A DNA stretch of 64,000 nt from Glandiceps talaboti (lineage: Eukaryota; Hemichordata; Enteropneusta; Spengelidae), in the NCBI RefSeq assembly GCF_964340395.1, contig NC_135559.1:16127531-16191530 (forward strand), in the 5' to 3' direction. Positions within the stretch are counted from its first letter, which is position 1. Each line of letters starts with the position of its first letter. The notes below the pieces were generated by a model that was not told the origin of the DNA, made no database searches, and saw nothing but the letters and a program-made list of their open reading frames with translations. The translations under genes were made by a program, and so were the position numbers. Of the stretch, positions 1 to 13,212 are shown piece after piece.

Positions 1-344
1 CCAGGCTATCATTCATAGTATAAATTTAAATATCTACACTGGTCTCCACGTCATAGGAAGATATAGTAGCGATCAACTTCTTGCAGCAAGTTACTTGACA
101 AGTTAAAAGACGTGATTTGTTTTCAAATAACGTTATAAATACACATTTTTATTTTACAAGAGGCTTATCATAATAATAATAATCTTTCTATATAGTCAAT
201 TCTTTGATTTTTTTATAAACTTGTCTCCCAAGAATTCCAGTGAGCGAATCCCTCATGGGTTCAGTGTTAATGCAGGAGGAGTACCCACGGAAAACACTCG
301 TTGTTCGGTAAGAGTCAAACCTCAAACCAGGGTAAGAACCCCGA

Positions 345-588
345 CCGCAGCACAGGGGCGTGTAATATTTCATAAATTGTTGTTTTCCAGGTCTACAGAC
401 TAAATATAACAACCTTTTGATTAATATATATTCCTACATGTAAGGGGAAGAGACTAATATATCTTTGCAGTATAGAGATTGATACATTTGTAGCAGCAAG
501 ATTCGTACGATATTTTTCTAAGAAAACGACATTCTAAGCAATAAGAAAACAACAATCTATGAAATATTACACGCCCCTGTGGACCGCA
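345..588. mobile_element. Inverted-repeat element (MITE-like)
   Basis: Arms 347-386 and 546-587 are near-perfect inverted copies of about 40 bases (shared core GGGGCGTGTAATATTTCAT), with a 160-base unrelated centre. No coding capacity and no clear target duplication. Confidence 0.6.
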
Positions 589-689
589 GTGGTAAGGCCA
601 GCCGTGTTTCCATTCGGTCACCGAAACCGTTGTGTGATTAACGTCGGGTCCCAAGGGTCGGTTTTGATTAAATAGAAATCCGATCTTAC

Positions 690-703
690 CTGCGCTTGTT
701 GTT
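690..703 (-). CDS. Gene A possible 14-base microexon
   Basis: 14 bases between a long polypyrimidine acceptor (T-rich run then CAG) and a consensus donor (CAG|GTAAGA). It goes from phase 1 to phase 0, the transition made by the linker exon just before the TNF domain in genes C, D and E (17, 26 and 125 bases there). It would encode EQQAQ. If real, the TNF domain of gene A starts to the left of position 1 or in the last few hundred bases. Confidence 0.35.
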
Positions 704-3700
704 CTGAAAAAAAAAAACAGAAAAAAAAACATGAGAAAGTCGACAAAGGACTTAGTACATAAGTATACATAACATAGTTTTGTTTTTACAAGTTGATAGT
801 GTTAGATGCTCATAGTGTGTGGTACTATCTTTCGTTTGCTTGATCATATTTGTTCTCTATAGTGTAGTGTATTTCATTATTATAATATTGCAGTGCATTC
901 AAATTCTCTGAGTTAGGGCTCAGTGGTATAAGATTAGGCCTCAGTGGTATGAGGTTTGGCTGACAGTAGGGTATTGTGCACACTTTAAATATGAGCCAGA
1001 ACACCCGTGGGACTCCAGAACATCTACATCAAAGGTGACTAATATCTGAATAACTAGAAAAACTTGCGTTTTACTTTTTATCTCTTTTTTTTAAATGTTG
1101 ATTAAATGATGCGTAGAAAAACTGTCCGTGGTTCTTAGTAATGGACAGAATACTACCAAATCCATTTTTACTTTTTACAAAAACACACGGCTGGTCATTT
1201 CTATCCAAAATATATTGCATATATAGACTGAAAGAGACGGCGTTTCGTTCCGCCCTCATCAGCCTCCTGGGGAGGGGATTTGACTGCTGTGTGCACTATG
1301 CGGGCCCCCGTCAGGGCGTACTTTACATACTATATTGCATATAGCTCGGGACATACCTTTCCGCGTTTTATTCAAATATACTTCGATAATGGATGTGACG
1401 TTACATGTACAACTTCCTGGAGGCCCTTCAATTCAAAGAAAAAAAAATTTAATTAATGCAATGTCCATGGTAACGGTATGACTATGTTCATTTAGAGTTA
1501 ACGATCATTTTTGCTTTATTTGGTTATATCTAGGTACACCTTCTTTCAGAAATTGTCGATATTGTGAAATAATGTCATGCTAGATATATCGTTGTTTAAG
1601 TCTGAGTACAACAGGATCATAACCAACAAATTGTAATAAGAAAGCAAAGTAAGATAAGACAACACAGCTCAAAACAGCACAACACAACACAACACAACAC
1701 AACACAACACAACACAACACAACACAACACAACACAACACAACGCAACGCAACACAACACAACACAACACAAACACAAGCACAGCACAACACAACACAAC
1801 ACAACACAACACAACACAACACAGCAGATACAACATAAAACGACACAACACATCATCACAACACAGAACAGCAGAACACGACGTGACACAACACACCACG
1901 AGACAAGACGAGGCAAAACAAAACGACGCAAAGTGAGACTCATCACATCATATTTTTAGAAAACTAAACAACGCAACAAAATAGCAAACTAAATACACAC
2001 CACACTCCTTCTACACGAAAAGTCCAATTTACCCACCTTTATTACCCAACCTGTGACCCACCTAACTACCAACTCTGTCCAGAGGTAGTACGAGACGCAG
2101 TGCCACTTTTGACTCTCTACGGAGAGATCACTGGGGGTAAATTAAGTCAAAGGTGGAACTTCGTCTCATACAACATTTACACATCCTCTGCCCAAGATTT
2201 ACCCCGATGGAAAGACATGGTCAAATATGACTTTTCGTATAGCGCCCATAACTACAAGACATTAACATTTAAACCAAAAATGAACCACGCAACATTATAC
2301 TATACCTTGCCGCACGACAGTACAATGAACTGCACTACACAAGATAGTTCGCATAGCATTACAGTGCTTGTCTGGAACTTCAAACCGCTACACAATGCAA
2401 CACTATAATACATCACACTGCACTACAGCAAGCGAAGGTACATACACTACACTGCATCGCACTACAATATAACACACTGCACCACTGTACAAACAACCGA
2501 CCTACGGCGCAAGCAATTAATACAGAAAATATAAGCTAACCTTGGGGCCCCTGTACACACTTTGTTCCTATGAGACAAATGTAATAAGAGATTTCTTTAG
2601 TATCCACTCTTAGTCGAGACTAAAATATAATTAACATGCATGAAAAAGAATATGCAGAAAAGAACGTTTAGGCCAAACAAATAAAAGGATTTTTTTCTCG
2701 TCCTCACGCAAGTCATCTAAAATCATGCCCGTCACACGTTTTTATTTCATTTTCCCGTTTTCGCAAACATCCACTTTCCATATCGATGGCGAAACCAAAC
2801 AGTTTGAGAAGTACAGATGAGAGGCTGTAAAACAAACATTTTACAATGCATGTAGTTTACTTTCAGAGTTCGATAAATGTTATTAATCGTTCAGGGCAGC
2901 TTCAGTGGTAACATCATGTATGTGATAGTGTAATGGTTGATGAGTCAGTGTGCTTCCCCAACCAACACCCACGCCCCCCCCCCTAAAAAAACGAAAAAAA
3001 AAAAAAAAAAAAAAACCCGCGTCACCGCATCATTTTTGAAATTTCCCAAGGACGAGAAACAAACTGTTTTGTTTTTTTGGCCTATACGTAAAGAATATCA
3101 TTAAGGGACAAAACTGTTCCCAACTCAACCGTTTGTGAGTGGGTTTCAGACATTGAAATGTAGTAAATAGGTGATACACGTGAAGATATCAAATAAAAGC
3201 TAGTGGGTGATTAGAAAGGGTATATTAGTACTAGTGTTAGTTTTGTAAAAATGACTAGAACAGAGGTTAGAAGGTAGGAATTATCAGATTTCTGGATAGG
3301 CCACCTGTCTTCATCTCCTTGAACCCTGTACATTGTTACACGTACATTTAAATGAGACATTTTCTTCACGTGTTATTTATTTGAAAGGAAACATCTTAGA
3401 ATGAAAGATAAGGAAAGACGGGCCGAGGCAGACATATACACAAACTTTGCCTTTGTCTGGAAAAAATACTCCATTTCAATTTTTTAGAACCGATGAGGGC
3501 GCTGTTAAAATGGCACCTTGATCGATGTAGCACTAATAACATAAAGCTCTTCTCGAATAGTAGTACTACGTCAAACTTCAATTACCAGGTCGTTGAACCC
3601 CAAATCCATCGGCGGAAATAATTGACAACAGTTTATCTAAATTGTACACTCAGGAATGTTCAACGCTTTTCAACGGGACATTAAAAAGTATAAAGATTAC

Positions 3701-6608
3701 GAGTAAGCGACTGTCCTCGCATCTCATCGTGAGGATTTGCTGCAATCGTTCTAAATATAGACCCATTCTTGTCTGTAAATCGCATTATTTTGGAATCGCT
3801 GGACACACTATTCTCTTTTTTCCATGTCCTTCATTGACATTTTCTTACTTGTCTGTGATTGACAATACTCTCTTCGTGCTTAAAATAAAAGAGATAACCC
3901 AGCTAAGACGTAAATCAGAAAATTACACAGTCACGAAAGAGTAGAGTAAACATGGACGTCACTTACTAGTGTGTTTTTTACTTTTGGGGATTTTCAGGTG
4001 AATAGAGTCGACCGTTGTCAGGCTTATGACTGACTAGTTCCATTATGCTACATTGCTGGGTTGTCAGTTCAACGGCCGAATGGTTTTAAGTTTGTTTACT
4101 ATTTGAGAAGCGCTGTCGTCATACAAGCTGAACTGCTGAAAAAATTCTGGTGAATATACATTGTTTTGAAACTAAGGTTTGTCCATAAAAGACTGGAGAC
4201 AGAGGAAACCTTTAAATGCAGTGTATAGTATACATGTATGTTGTTAGGAAAGTGCGCCACCCCACGTTCATACCTTTCTTTATTTTCGGTCTCCTTGGAT
4301 TCTTACGTTTCTTCCCAGCCCGTTTCATGCGATTATGAATGTCAGGAGGACAGGGAACCTCTCCTGAAAGTCAGGAAAGTGAAACAAAAATCCCTTCTAT
4401 GTTAAATTCAATCCTCATGCACAGTGCATCAGAGTGCCATTCTCAACTTCGTCAACACATTTCTATGTCCCTAACTTTCGTTTTTGGTGTTGTTATTCTA
4501 AACTTGAGCGTAATCGGAACCACACAGTCTTTTTAGGCCTAAAATGAAGTATGTAACTATTTCGTTTTCACGTTATTTTGATGTCTCAATACATTTGTTA
4601 GGTTAAATAATGTAAGAGTTGTCAAAAGAGCGAAAATAATAACTTCAGGAGAATGTCACTTTAATGTATTGAAGTTAATTAATGACGAAGTGAGTACAAG
4701 AAAATCATGAAATCTGAAACAAAATTTTGCCTAGCTGGACAAAAACTTTGCCAACTATCTTCAATCATCTGGCACCACACACATCTTAACCTACATTGCT
4801 ACACATTTTTTCTCGCGCCTATGGTGATCTAATTAAATGTTCTGTAGCACTTGTGTGTGTTTGTGTGTATTTGTCTACATAACAGAAAATCGCTGGGAAC
4901 AATTTCCAGCACAAAAAAATGTACGAGGACAACACAAATCTTGTCTTGCAGGACAACAACATGTGAAATTGTTATTACAGCGAATTTCACAATACCATGC
5001 AGCTTTTCTGTTTGATACAACCACGCAGAAACCAATAAGAAACTGGACATGCTACACTTTAAGATAGCAAGATTGGATCGGTACAGTTTTTTGCTATATT
5101 TTGTCTAAGTGAAATGAACTACACATGGTCCCATACAGACATCATTTGAACCCCACAAAGGACATTTTAGGCGCCCTTCATCAGGTGTTTTGATAATAAG
5201 AAAAACAATTAGCGCGCGAACGTTTGCCCGGCGTTGCAATACATTGAAATTGTTTACTTCATTTAGACTTAATGTAGAAAAAAAATGCGATCTTGCTATT
5301 GAAGTGTGGCGTATGCAGTTTCTTGTTAGTTTCTGCGTGGTTATATCAAAATGAAAAGCTGCACGGTAGAGTGAAATTTACTGTAATAGATTTTTTTTTT
5401 AGCTAGACCATACAATTTAGCAACGTCTCTGAGATATTTGTCTGGCCAGATAAGACGACTCGATACAGTGTAGCAATTTTGACGACATTTTTGGTTTAGC
5501 CAGACGACGTTTTGTTTCAGCGTTCGTGATTTTCGTTGTAATTGAAGGATAAATTATGAAGACTGTTTCATTAAAGCCACAGTAGCTGTGCATGCTGGTA
5601 AATGTTTCTGTTACTTTTGTGTTTCTGTTTGGTTAGAAAAAAACTTACAACTATTATTGTCATGTTGGCTTGTATCATCGGATAATATTTGGACTTCATT
5701 TACAGAACATATCTTTACTACATGACTTGTGTTGCCATGGGAACATTTTCAACTTGAAAATCAAATTTGTACACACTAAGCACTAAATAGAAAATAAGCG
5801 TGGGAACTTATTATGATTAACTTGTGTGCATGGAAAAATCCATGACTTAATAACAAAAGACATTGAATGATTCGATTGTTTCGGGATTGTTTCTGTAGTT
5901 TTACACGTATATACGTAGCAGATTTCTTTTGTTGAAAACTACAGCTAATGTGGCTGTAATATTATGCCATATCACGAACGTTTAAAGGAGCTTACCATTT
6001 TCCTGGGCATCCCTTTCTTGTCGAATGACTGGTGTGTTTGAATCTTCCTCACCCGTCCTTGACCCGTATTCCTGCAGAAAAGGTATTATTGTATTTCTTA
6101 GAAAATAAAAAACAATATAACTGAACACTTGCTGGCAACAAATGTATAATGTAAACTTGCGGATATTCAATAAATGTCCCTTCAGATAAGAAAGTATGAC
6201 ATCCGTGTTTCGAAGTTAGCTTGGCAGTTTGCCAATAGTCGATATACAACATTAACATGTATACCACATACGGGTCTTTAAAGTTTTATTGAGAACCGAT
6301 CATATGGATACCGCATCATCGACACGTGTAACAGTTTCAAAACCTACCTCTGCTATAGAATGCATAGATTAGGACGACGCACTCTTTTCCCATCTTTTTA
6401 GTCTTTCTACCAACATTTCGGTCACTTTCGTCTTTTTTTCTAGTAACCGACAGTACGCTTACTTATAAATTGAAAGATAGGGGGTGTAGCTTATAAATCA
6501 ACAATTCTTTTTATCTATTTTTTATCTATTTTGGTTTACCATGTGTAGGGTTCTATATGTTCACATCATAACAAGTTTCTTCAGTAGTACGCTTTCATCA
6601 TCATCATC

Positions 6609-6674
<66 letters not shown>

Positions 6675-9600
6675 TTTATAATATATGACGAGAATGTGTT
6701 ACAGTAACACTAACGACGGTCACATCGATGGCATGTACAGAAAACCTAGCCGGGTTTACTTTGAGACTCTTGTGAAGTAATAGGGACAGAAAACATGTAA
6801 GACTACCAGATTTCACAAATATTGTACACTATAGCTAGTAAAAGATCAAGGTATCTACAATCTGCGAAAAAAACTCCGATGCGTTTGCTTGCTTGTGGTA
6901 AGCAGGAATGAGACAAGGTTCTTGCAAAGACATACAATGTAATTAGTGTTGATAATTTATCAAAGCATAAACACCACAGGAGCCCAGATCCTGTGACTCT
7001 GTTTACTGATAGAATGTGATACATTATGACATTGAGATTGTTACTGTTACAATACAACGTCCATGGATATAAACAAACCATAGACCCTGCACGTGTAGGG
7101 TTGATGAACAAGCCTACACACTCATCACCTGAACTGCCTACATTAAAAGACACCGCTGTTGTTTTTGTATCAGTTGTATTGTTGTTTTTACCTAATCTTG
7201 TCTTGGTATGAAGTCTTTTCTTTGCCCACTTCATTCAAACAAACGCACTGGTGTTTTCCCAGTGTTGTACCAACCTCAACAAAAAGATGAAGTTTTAGCT
7301 TAATATGTGACAACTATTCAACGGTGTAGCTAGTAGTTACATAAAAGGTCTAAAAAAAGTTGTGTGGTTCCGGTTACCCGACAATACCTAGTTTTTCACT
7401 GCCGACCCTAAACTTTGTTTTACATATTCAAGAAAAACATAATAAAATCATGAAAATTGTGAAGTCTCGCCAGAAATAGTGGATGCGGAAACTGACATCA
7501 ACTTATATAATAATAAAATAAAATAAAAAATCTACCTATCCCACCTATTCTAAAGTTGAGTGTAATCGGAACGACACGATTTTTTTTATTAGGCCTAAGC
7601 GGACCAAAGACTGGACCTTTCAGACTGCTGCAAAAATGTACTTTATTATCATCAACCATTAAACTTGTATTCTATGATATTTATATATACAACTGATAAC
7701 TGATAAACGATGCCATTGAGAACTGTAATATCTGCATTACTATTGCAGACTGATGAAACGCATAGAGACAATTTTTTTTTTGAAAAACATACATTACATT
7801 TCGATGAATGTGTTAAATTTCGTAGAAATCTTATAATGTGGTCATTGTTCGTAATATAGTTTAGTATCTTTCAGTCTCAAACAGCTTAAAAGACTATGCC
7901 ATATTGTAACACAGTATATTATGTCACCATTTGTTGGTAGAATATGCATAGGCCTACATGTGAATAAAGTGTCCGATAATACATGATCGTTTATACAACT
8001 GGTCGGTGACAGTCCCTGGATGGGTTGGTACCCATCCTTGTTAGCGAAATTTCAAAGTGTACCCCTTTTCCCGGAACATTTCAATGAAAAACGCCCCTTT
8101 TTTTTAGTGAATCTTGGAGGAAATCACTGCAAAAACACCACCTTATTTCCGAAATCCGGGAGTTTTTTCCTTCAAGGACACCTAATCCATACACTGCATG
8201 TAAACTGTTTGCCCTAATGTGAAAAAGTACCCCCCTTTTTACGATTCCTCGGACCTAGATGAAGATAATTCTTTATCCAATTAAAATATCCTATTAAATG
8301 TAACGATTGTGAGAACATTGTAATTTCGGAATGAAATAACAAGTAGAAGATTTCATTTGCATATTCGTTTTCGTCATTACATTCAATCTCTTTTCTAGCA
8401 TATGTTTGTATTTGTAGAATTGAGATACAATGTAACCAGTTGACTTGAAACAAAATGTTTTTAAAAAATATCTTACTAGCCTGCGACATCTTAAAAACCT
8501 TACAACCCTTAACCACTGCTTCCATGCTTTAAGACAAAAACTATTGAACATTGCTACATTTCCTTTGCGTGAATTGCCATTATAGTACATAGTCGCCAAA
8601 TCATATACATTGTAACAACATTTTGTTCAGACATGTCAATAGATTAAAAATGTAACTATTCTACTTCATTTTTGTGGTGCCAGATGGCAACATTTGTGTC
8701 AGGCTAAGATTTAAAATAGTTGTTGAGATAGACAATCCAATATAGCTAGGATAGTAACATTTTTGTCGACTCGGAGACAGGCGATGATTTATTCTCAATT
8801 GCCTTCCCTTGTACGTATTGTGCATGGCGGATGTAGGCGAACTCGGTCCACACGTGTTACTTATCTGTGTGGTACACATAAGACGCACAGCAACAACGAT
8901 AGTGACAATTTCTTAATCCCTGTTCTTAATCCAACCTACTTATGACCTGAATCGATTTATCACTCACTAGAAATGTAAAAAAAAAAACACTTTCGAGGAT
9001 TAAATCAAAATGTCATCATTGTGTATTTTACAACAAATAATTGCATACACCAGCTCACTACTCTCTCTATATTGTATATCAAAGTATGATATTGGTGTTA
9101 TTATTATCAAAACTGTACATGTATGATTTACAGTAATATCCTTGTTTATAGGGGGTATAGGGGGTATGAGTGTCAGTTGTGATATATGACAGCAATATAT
9201 TGATTTCCAACTTCTAATACCCTAGTTATAGTAGGTGAAAGGGGATATATATGTACAATATACAAGTGACCCCCATAAAATAAGGGTAATATTTGATATG
9301 GAAAGGCCACTAAACATAAGAATCATGGTACATGTGTGCGAAGGAAGGATTTGTATGCAAATCCAAATCTAAGCACGAGTATCCTATCAAATATCTCTAC
9401 CAGTCTGTCTCTGTATCCGTATGTATGTATGTATGTATGTATGTATGTATGTATGTATGTATGTATGTATGTATGTATGTATGTATGTATGTATGTATGT
9501 ATGTACGTACGTACGTACGTGTGTGTGTGTGTATGTATGTATGTATGTATGTATGTATGTATGTACGTACGTATGTGCGTGCGTACGTGTGTGTGTGTAT

Positions 9601-9731
9601 GTATGTATGTATGTATGTATGTATGTATGTATGTATGTATGTATGTATGTATGTATACATGCACGTATGCAAGTATATTTCTTCTCTCTCGTCCGTCTGT
9701 CTGTCTGTCTGTCTGTCCGTCCGTCCGTCCG

Positions 9732-9820
<89 letters not shown>

Positions 9821-12800
9821 CTATATATGGTACAAATAGTAACTCCGAGTAAACAATCATCACACTGTAGAATAAGATCCGCAGATAGTACAACCCTTAG
9901 GGTCGAAATCAACAGTTCAATGTAGGATAAAAAACTAAATTCTTTTATGGGGGGGGGGGTTTGAGCCATTTTAGTTCTCATTCTACAAAATCGATTTTAC
10001 TTTTAATATTTCTTTAAAAAATGTCAAATTGAGAAAGGGAAGAAGTTTGCTTTAGTACTAGTAAATGCATGGCACTAAAAATAAAGTAAAGTGTCAACAA
10101 AAGAACTATTCTTTCCTCACTGCACACTGGCCTTTATATTACTAGCACTAAATATTCTTCTACATACTGATTCGAAACTGATTATGCAGTTTGAAACACT
10201 TTTCAATTTTGGCCAATTTAGTTAGAAAGGGGGTAGGGGTCTGAGGCGTGGCCTAAGTCTTAGAATTTAGTTTTTTATCCTACTATTGATCTCGTCCCTT
10301 ATTGAATCAGTCATCGAGGTTATATAATAGCATGGGCTATGTTATTGACACTGCCAAAGGATAAATCTAATCTTCTTATATTATATGAGACTAGACTGTC
10401 GACAGTCGTTCGTGCCTTTATTGCTACGTTTCCCCATCTAAATTAAAGTCGTCGCCTCGCTCCGTAGCACTGAATGTTAATGCGTACTGATATGAACTGT
10501 GAGTGCCAAAGGGCCTCCCGCACTCGCTGTTCAATCAGTACGCGGTTATAGTATTGCTCCGGATCGGAGCGAGGCGACGACGCGAATTTAGTTTTAGTTA
10601 AAACGTAGCAAAAAAGGCTCGAACGACTGTCGACAGTCTAATATGAGACACACAAGATAAAGGAGGTCCCTCGTATTACATAAACAGTGCAGTCCCTTCT
10701 GAATTGAACGACAGCGCTAGCATTACAATACCTATTACTTTGACATTGTCTGCAATATTTGATCGCTTCTTTGATTAAGCCAATCTTGTTTTCGAATTTC
10801 AGGTAACACACTATTGACAGATTAACATAACTGACTAATTTTCATAATTTATTAAAATTAATGTTCATTTTATAAACGAAATTACAAGAATTAGTATTGT
10901 GGCAAAATTGACGAAAACACACATGCGTAAACAACGCGTGATTTGACATCCCTGAAGAAGACCTGAAGACTCGGGTCGAATGCTAGTATTCGGCTTTAGC
11001 TTACATGGTACGTATGTCTTGTTCTCGAACGGTTCTATTTCCTCAATCACGAAATTGAGTGCAAATCACGCAATTTAAACAATTACAATGTGAAAGTACT
11101 GGTTCATGATTTTACATTATCAAGAGCGTACATTGTTGACAACAATTTTCGGTATGCTCATATTAAATTTTGTGTGAAAATTTTCACTTTCTTTTTCAAA
11201 GGAAATAATCATACGACCTAATTAACCGTCCCTAGTATTGTTGGACGCTCGTGAAGCAAATGTACAAAATACGCCTGAGCCTTGCTGTAATTGTACACGT
11301 ACATGCTAGATCCGAATACTGTGTACATATCTGAATTTCCCTGTCACAGTTGCTTGCATTATTGTTGGGTTTGAAGAAATTATAACGAAATATGCATCGC
11401 AGTCAACTTTTGAGTAATTACCCTTAACCACACACATGCAGGATTGGAATAAGGTCTACATAAACTGAACGTGTCTACACCAGAAACTTAGAGTACTTGG
11501 TTAATATTAGAGCTAACTTATATATCATACTGTGTCTAAGATGGCACGGAATTTGTAAGACAGTTTTGAAACTGTTGTTTAGCTGCGGATGACCTCGTTA
11601 AAATATCAACATACCGTGTCTGGAGTGGTCTGCTCTAATACAAATGTTGCACGCCATTTAGGACTGGAACAATCTACCAGCATCAATAAAACAGATATCA
11701 AAAGGAACGCCTTTAATAAAAAGCGGTCAAATAATATTTGTCCCCAGTACACTAAGGGATACTGAAAGCGGCGAGTTTATTCGTTATTAGTTAGTTTGCC
11801 TCCACGTTTTCCCTACTTCTGTTAGTCTTTCCCATTCATAGTTAAACATCTTTGCTAATCCCGCCACTTTCCAAGTAATTCAACAATTTGTACCAAGTTT
11901 TTATTTGTATATCTGTACTGTCGATCTTGTTGTTTTACTTAAATAAACTAATCTAAACTAAACTAAACACAAGTGTATCACTTTTTAAAAGAGTTTGATG
12001 AAATGACGTATTAAATTATTCAACAGAAAAACGGTCAATTTTTAAAATGTAGGTCGAAGTGGACATGTGGATGGCAAACAGGTCGGCCACGATGCAAGGA
12101 CCATTGATAGAGTTTGGGCACATTTTATACAACCGCTGCCATCCACGCGAGGGTTTAAGAAGACAATAAACATATTAAAATCATTCCAATTTACTGAAAC
12201 CATGTCATCGTTACCCTTGATAAATTGGCAAATGTAGCGCTTGTAATAAATCTATGATGTAACACTAAAAATCTGACGATCTTTCCTTAGTATCGTACTT
12301 GGAATCAATTACAGAAAAAAACAGTGCATCGCCAATGCAATCGTAATCATAGGCTGAAACATGGATGCATACTTCATATTTGATTACATTTTGCGAAGAA
12401 CCAGAAGAACTTTTACTTTCGATGCCATTCCCACACTCAATTGTGTTAGTAGTTGGAAAACATCAATGTTGAAGGAAGTAACGTTACAATATAACCGAGG
12501 AAAACAGGAAAGATGCGAATACGAGCAACCCCAGGCTAAGTGTATTACTATTAGACCATTGCTGATACTGTGTTTGTTGACTTCGCGCCGCTCGCCCGAA
12601 ATTTGTACCCCACCTGCCAAATTACATGGCAAACCGCATACACTTTGTAATGAAAAATGAAAATCTACTTATTCATCATTATATAACAGTTGTGTTTCAC
12701 CAGATTTCCTATTTGAAAATAGATTTGTAAAATCACTTTTTTTTGTTTACATTATTTCATAATTTTCGGTACGAACCTTCAGGCCTGGCTAAAACTAGGC

Positions 12801-13212
12801 CGGGCAATTGTGATTCACTCACCTCCATGTCGATACTGTCGAACGCCTCTTTCAGTTCTTGCAGCGAATCATAGTCGCCCTGGTTCAGAAGAAGTTTCTC
12901 CGTCACCCTGGAAAGGATCGCCAACTTCTCCTCGTATTCATGCTGTTTAGCTTCCATGATGTGGCATTTTATGCACAGATAGCAGCATGAGATCAACAAA
13001 CCGACGACGGCTATCGTAAGGACGATTTTGAACGCTTCGGCGAAAAATAACCTTATTGGGTTCCCTGAAAACTTGCTATCGTTTCCCTGAAAGGTTTCCA
13101 GGTGACGAGAGGCGTTTTCGGGGAGTTCACCGAAAGACGTGGGCGACACTGACTTGGTCATATTTACCTTTACAAATGGCGTGCTATAGTCCGAGTGATC
13201 ACCAGGGTACAT
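690..13212 (-). CDS. Gene A: TNF-superfamily (EDA-like) type II membrane ligand, 5' part only
   Basis: Spliced minus-strand gene read as exons 13212-12823, 6071-5996, 4363-4274, then two weak small exons 2567-2541 and 703-690. It continues past the left edge, so the TNF domain itself is not seen. The first exon gives a cytoplasmic N-terminus, one membrane segment and a coiled-coil-like stalk. The second is an acidic stalk. The third is strongly basic and contains the furin-type motif RMKR. The intron phases (0, 1, 1, 1, 0) match those of the TNF ligand genes further right in this window, and that match, rather than a visible TNF domain, is the main reason for the assignment. Introns are long, up to 6.7 kb. 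It could instead be a related type II membrane protein of another family. The first three exons are well supported and the last two are tentative. Confidence 0.6.
1660..1850. repeat. (AACAC)n minisatellite
   Basis: About 30 copies of the pentamer ACAAC/CAACA, degenerating into similar A/C-rich sequence to about 1930. Open frames on the other strand (Cys/Val/Leu-rich) are products of the repeat. Confidence 0.9.
2541..2567 (-). CDS. Gene A possible small exon with Cys and GPQG
   Basis: 27 bases, phase 1 to 1, between acceptor CTCATAG and a weak donor (GTTAGC). The peptide reads about GTKCVQGPQG, which could be a vestigial collagen-like or cysteine linker comparable to the small Cys exon of gene D at 53113. 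It is short enough to arise by chance and is offered only because the phase fits. Confidence 0.3.
4274..4363 (-). CDS. Gene A exon 3: basic segment with furin-type site
   Basis: 90 bases, phase 1 to phase 1, acceptor CTTTCAG and donor GTATGA. The peptide has EVPCPPDIHN, then the furin consensus RMKR, then a lysine/arginine-rich run (KKRKNPRRPKIKK). Genes C, D and E carry the equivalent basic exon in the same slot. In EDA proteins the furin site followed by a basic stretch lies just before the collagen domain. This is the best evidence that gene A belongs to the same family. Confidence 0.7.
4714..5520. mobile_element. Long fold-back element, about 0.8 kb
   Basis: The two ends are inverted copies starting CTGAAACAAAA, and long inner arms pair (4968-5076 with 5286-5388, roughly 85% by eye), leaving about 210 bases in the middle. 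No transposase frame. A non-autonomous DNA transposon or fold-back element lying in a gene A intron. Confidence 0.65.
5996..6071 (-). CDS. Gene A exon 2: acidic stalk
   Basis: 76 bases between a strong acceptor (TTTTCTGCAG) and donor (GTAAGC). It enters in phase 0, matching exon 1, and leaves in phase 1, matching the next exon. It encodes a polar stretch that begins EYGSRTGEEDSN. No domain is recognised. It occupies the same phase slot as the stalk exons of genes B, C and D. Confidence 0.65.
6600..6672. repeat. (CAA)n microsatellite
   Basis: About 22 uninterrupted CAA triplets after a short CAT run, within a region of gene A introns. Confidence 0.95.
7352..7587. mobile_element. Inverted-repeat element (MITE-like)
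   Basis: Arms of about 26 bases (A7 GTTGTGTGGTTCCGG and its inverted partner at 7562-7587). A related single arm (TAATCGGAACCACAC) occurs at 4510-4525. Confidence 0.5.
9413..9818. repeat. Compound microsatellite: TATG, TACG/TG, CTGT/CCGT, CT
   Basis: About 240 bases of TATG units with CGTA and GTGT variants, then CTGT/CCGT tetramers (9690-9745) and a CT run to 9818. Long Tyr/Cys/Met/Val or Ile/His/Thr frames here are repeat artefacts. Confidence 0.95.
9922..10283. mobile_element. Inverted-repeat element, about 360 bp
   Basis: Perfect terminal inverted repeats of 22 bases (GTAGGATAAAAAACTAAATT...). No coding frame inside. Similarity continues weakly inward (a G-run and TGAGCC versus the inverted CCCCC and TCTGAGG). 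Confidence 0.65.
10394..10638. mobile_element. 245-bp MITE with TA target duplication
   Basis: Ends are GACTGTCGACAGTCGTTCG and its exact inverse, flanked on both sides by TA. The arms pair again through TTGCTACGTTT and GTCGTCGCCTCGCTCCG, so almost the whole element folds back. The TA duplication suggests mobilisation by a Tc1/mariner-type transposase; no transposase is present. Confidence 0.75.
12823..13212 (-). CDS. Gene A exon 1: N-terminus, membrane segment, stalk
   Basis: 130 codons open from ATG at 13212, ending in phase 0 at a good donor (GAG|GTGAGT). Residues about 1-60 are hydrophilic. Residues about 61-81 (FKIVLTIAVVGLLISCCYLC) form one hydrophobic span with no cleavable signal in front, as in type II ligands. 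Residues about 85-130 are charged and heptad-like, suiting a trimeric stalk. The cysteines at the end of the membrane span could be palmitoylated or disulfide bonded; that is inference. Confidence 0.75.

Noticed and set aside
1580-1946. Cys/Val/Leu-rich frames on the minus strand
   Set aside because: Product of the AACAC minisatellite.
3290-3330. Small exon GFKEMKTG for gene A
   Set aside because: Phase would fit but the acceptor lacks a pyrimidine tract and the peptide has no Gly-X-Y or other family feature.
6803-7234. 143-codon minus-strand frame within gene A introns
   Set aside because: No homology, no acceptor/donor pair in the needed phase.
9413-9655. CRISPR-like regular repeats
   Set aside because: Simple tetranucleotide repeats without unique spacers; the genome is eukaryotic.
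9323-9981. Long open frames with Tyr-Met-Cys-Val, His-Thr-Tyr-Ile or Arg-Glu repeats
   Set aside because: They are direct translations of the TATG, CTGT and CT microsatellites in all frames; no splice or homology support.
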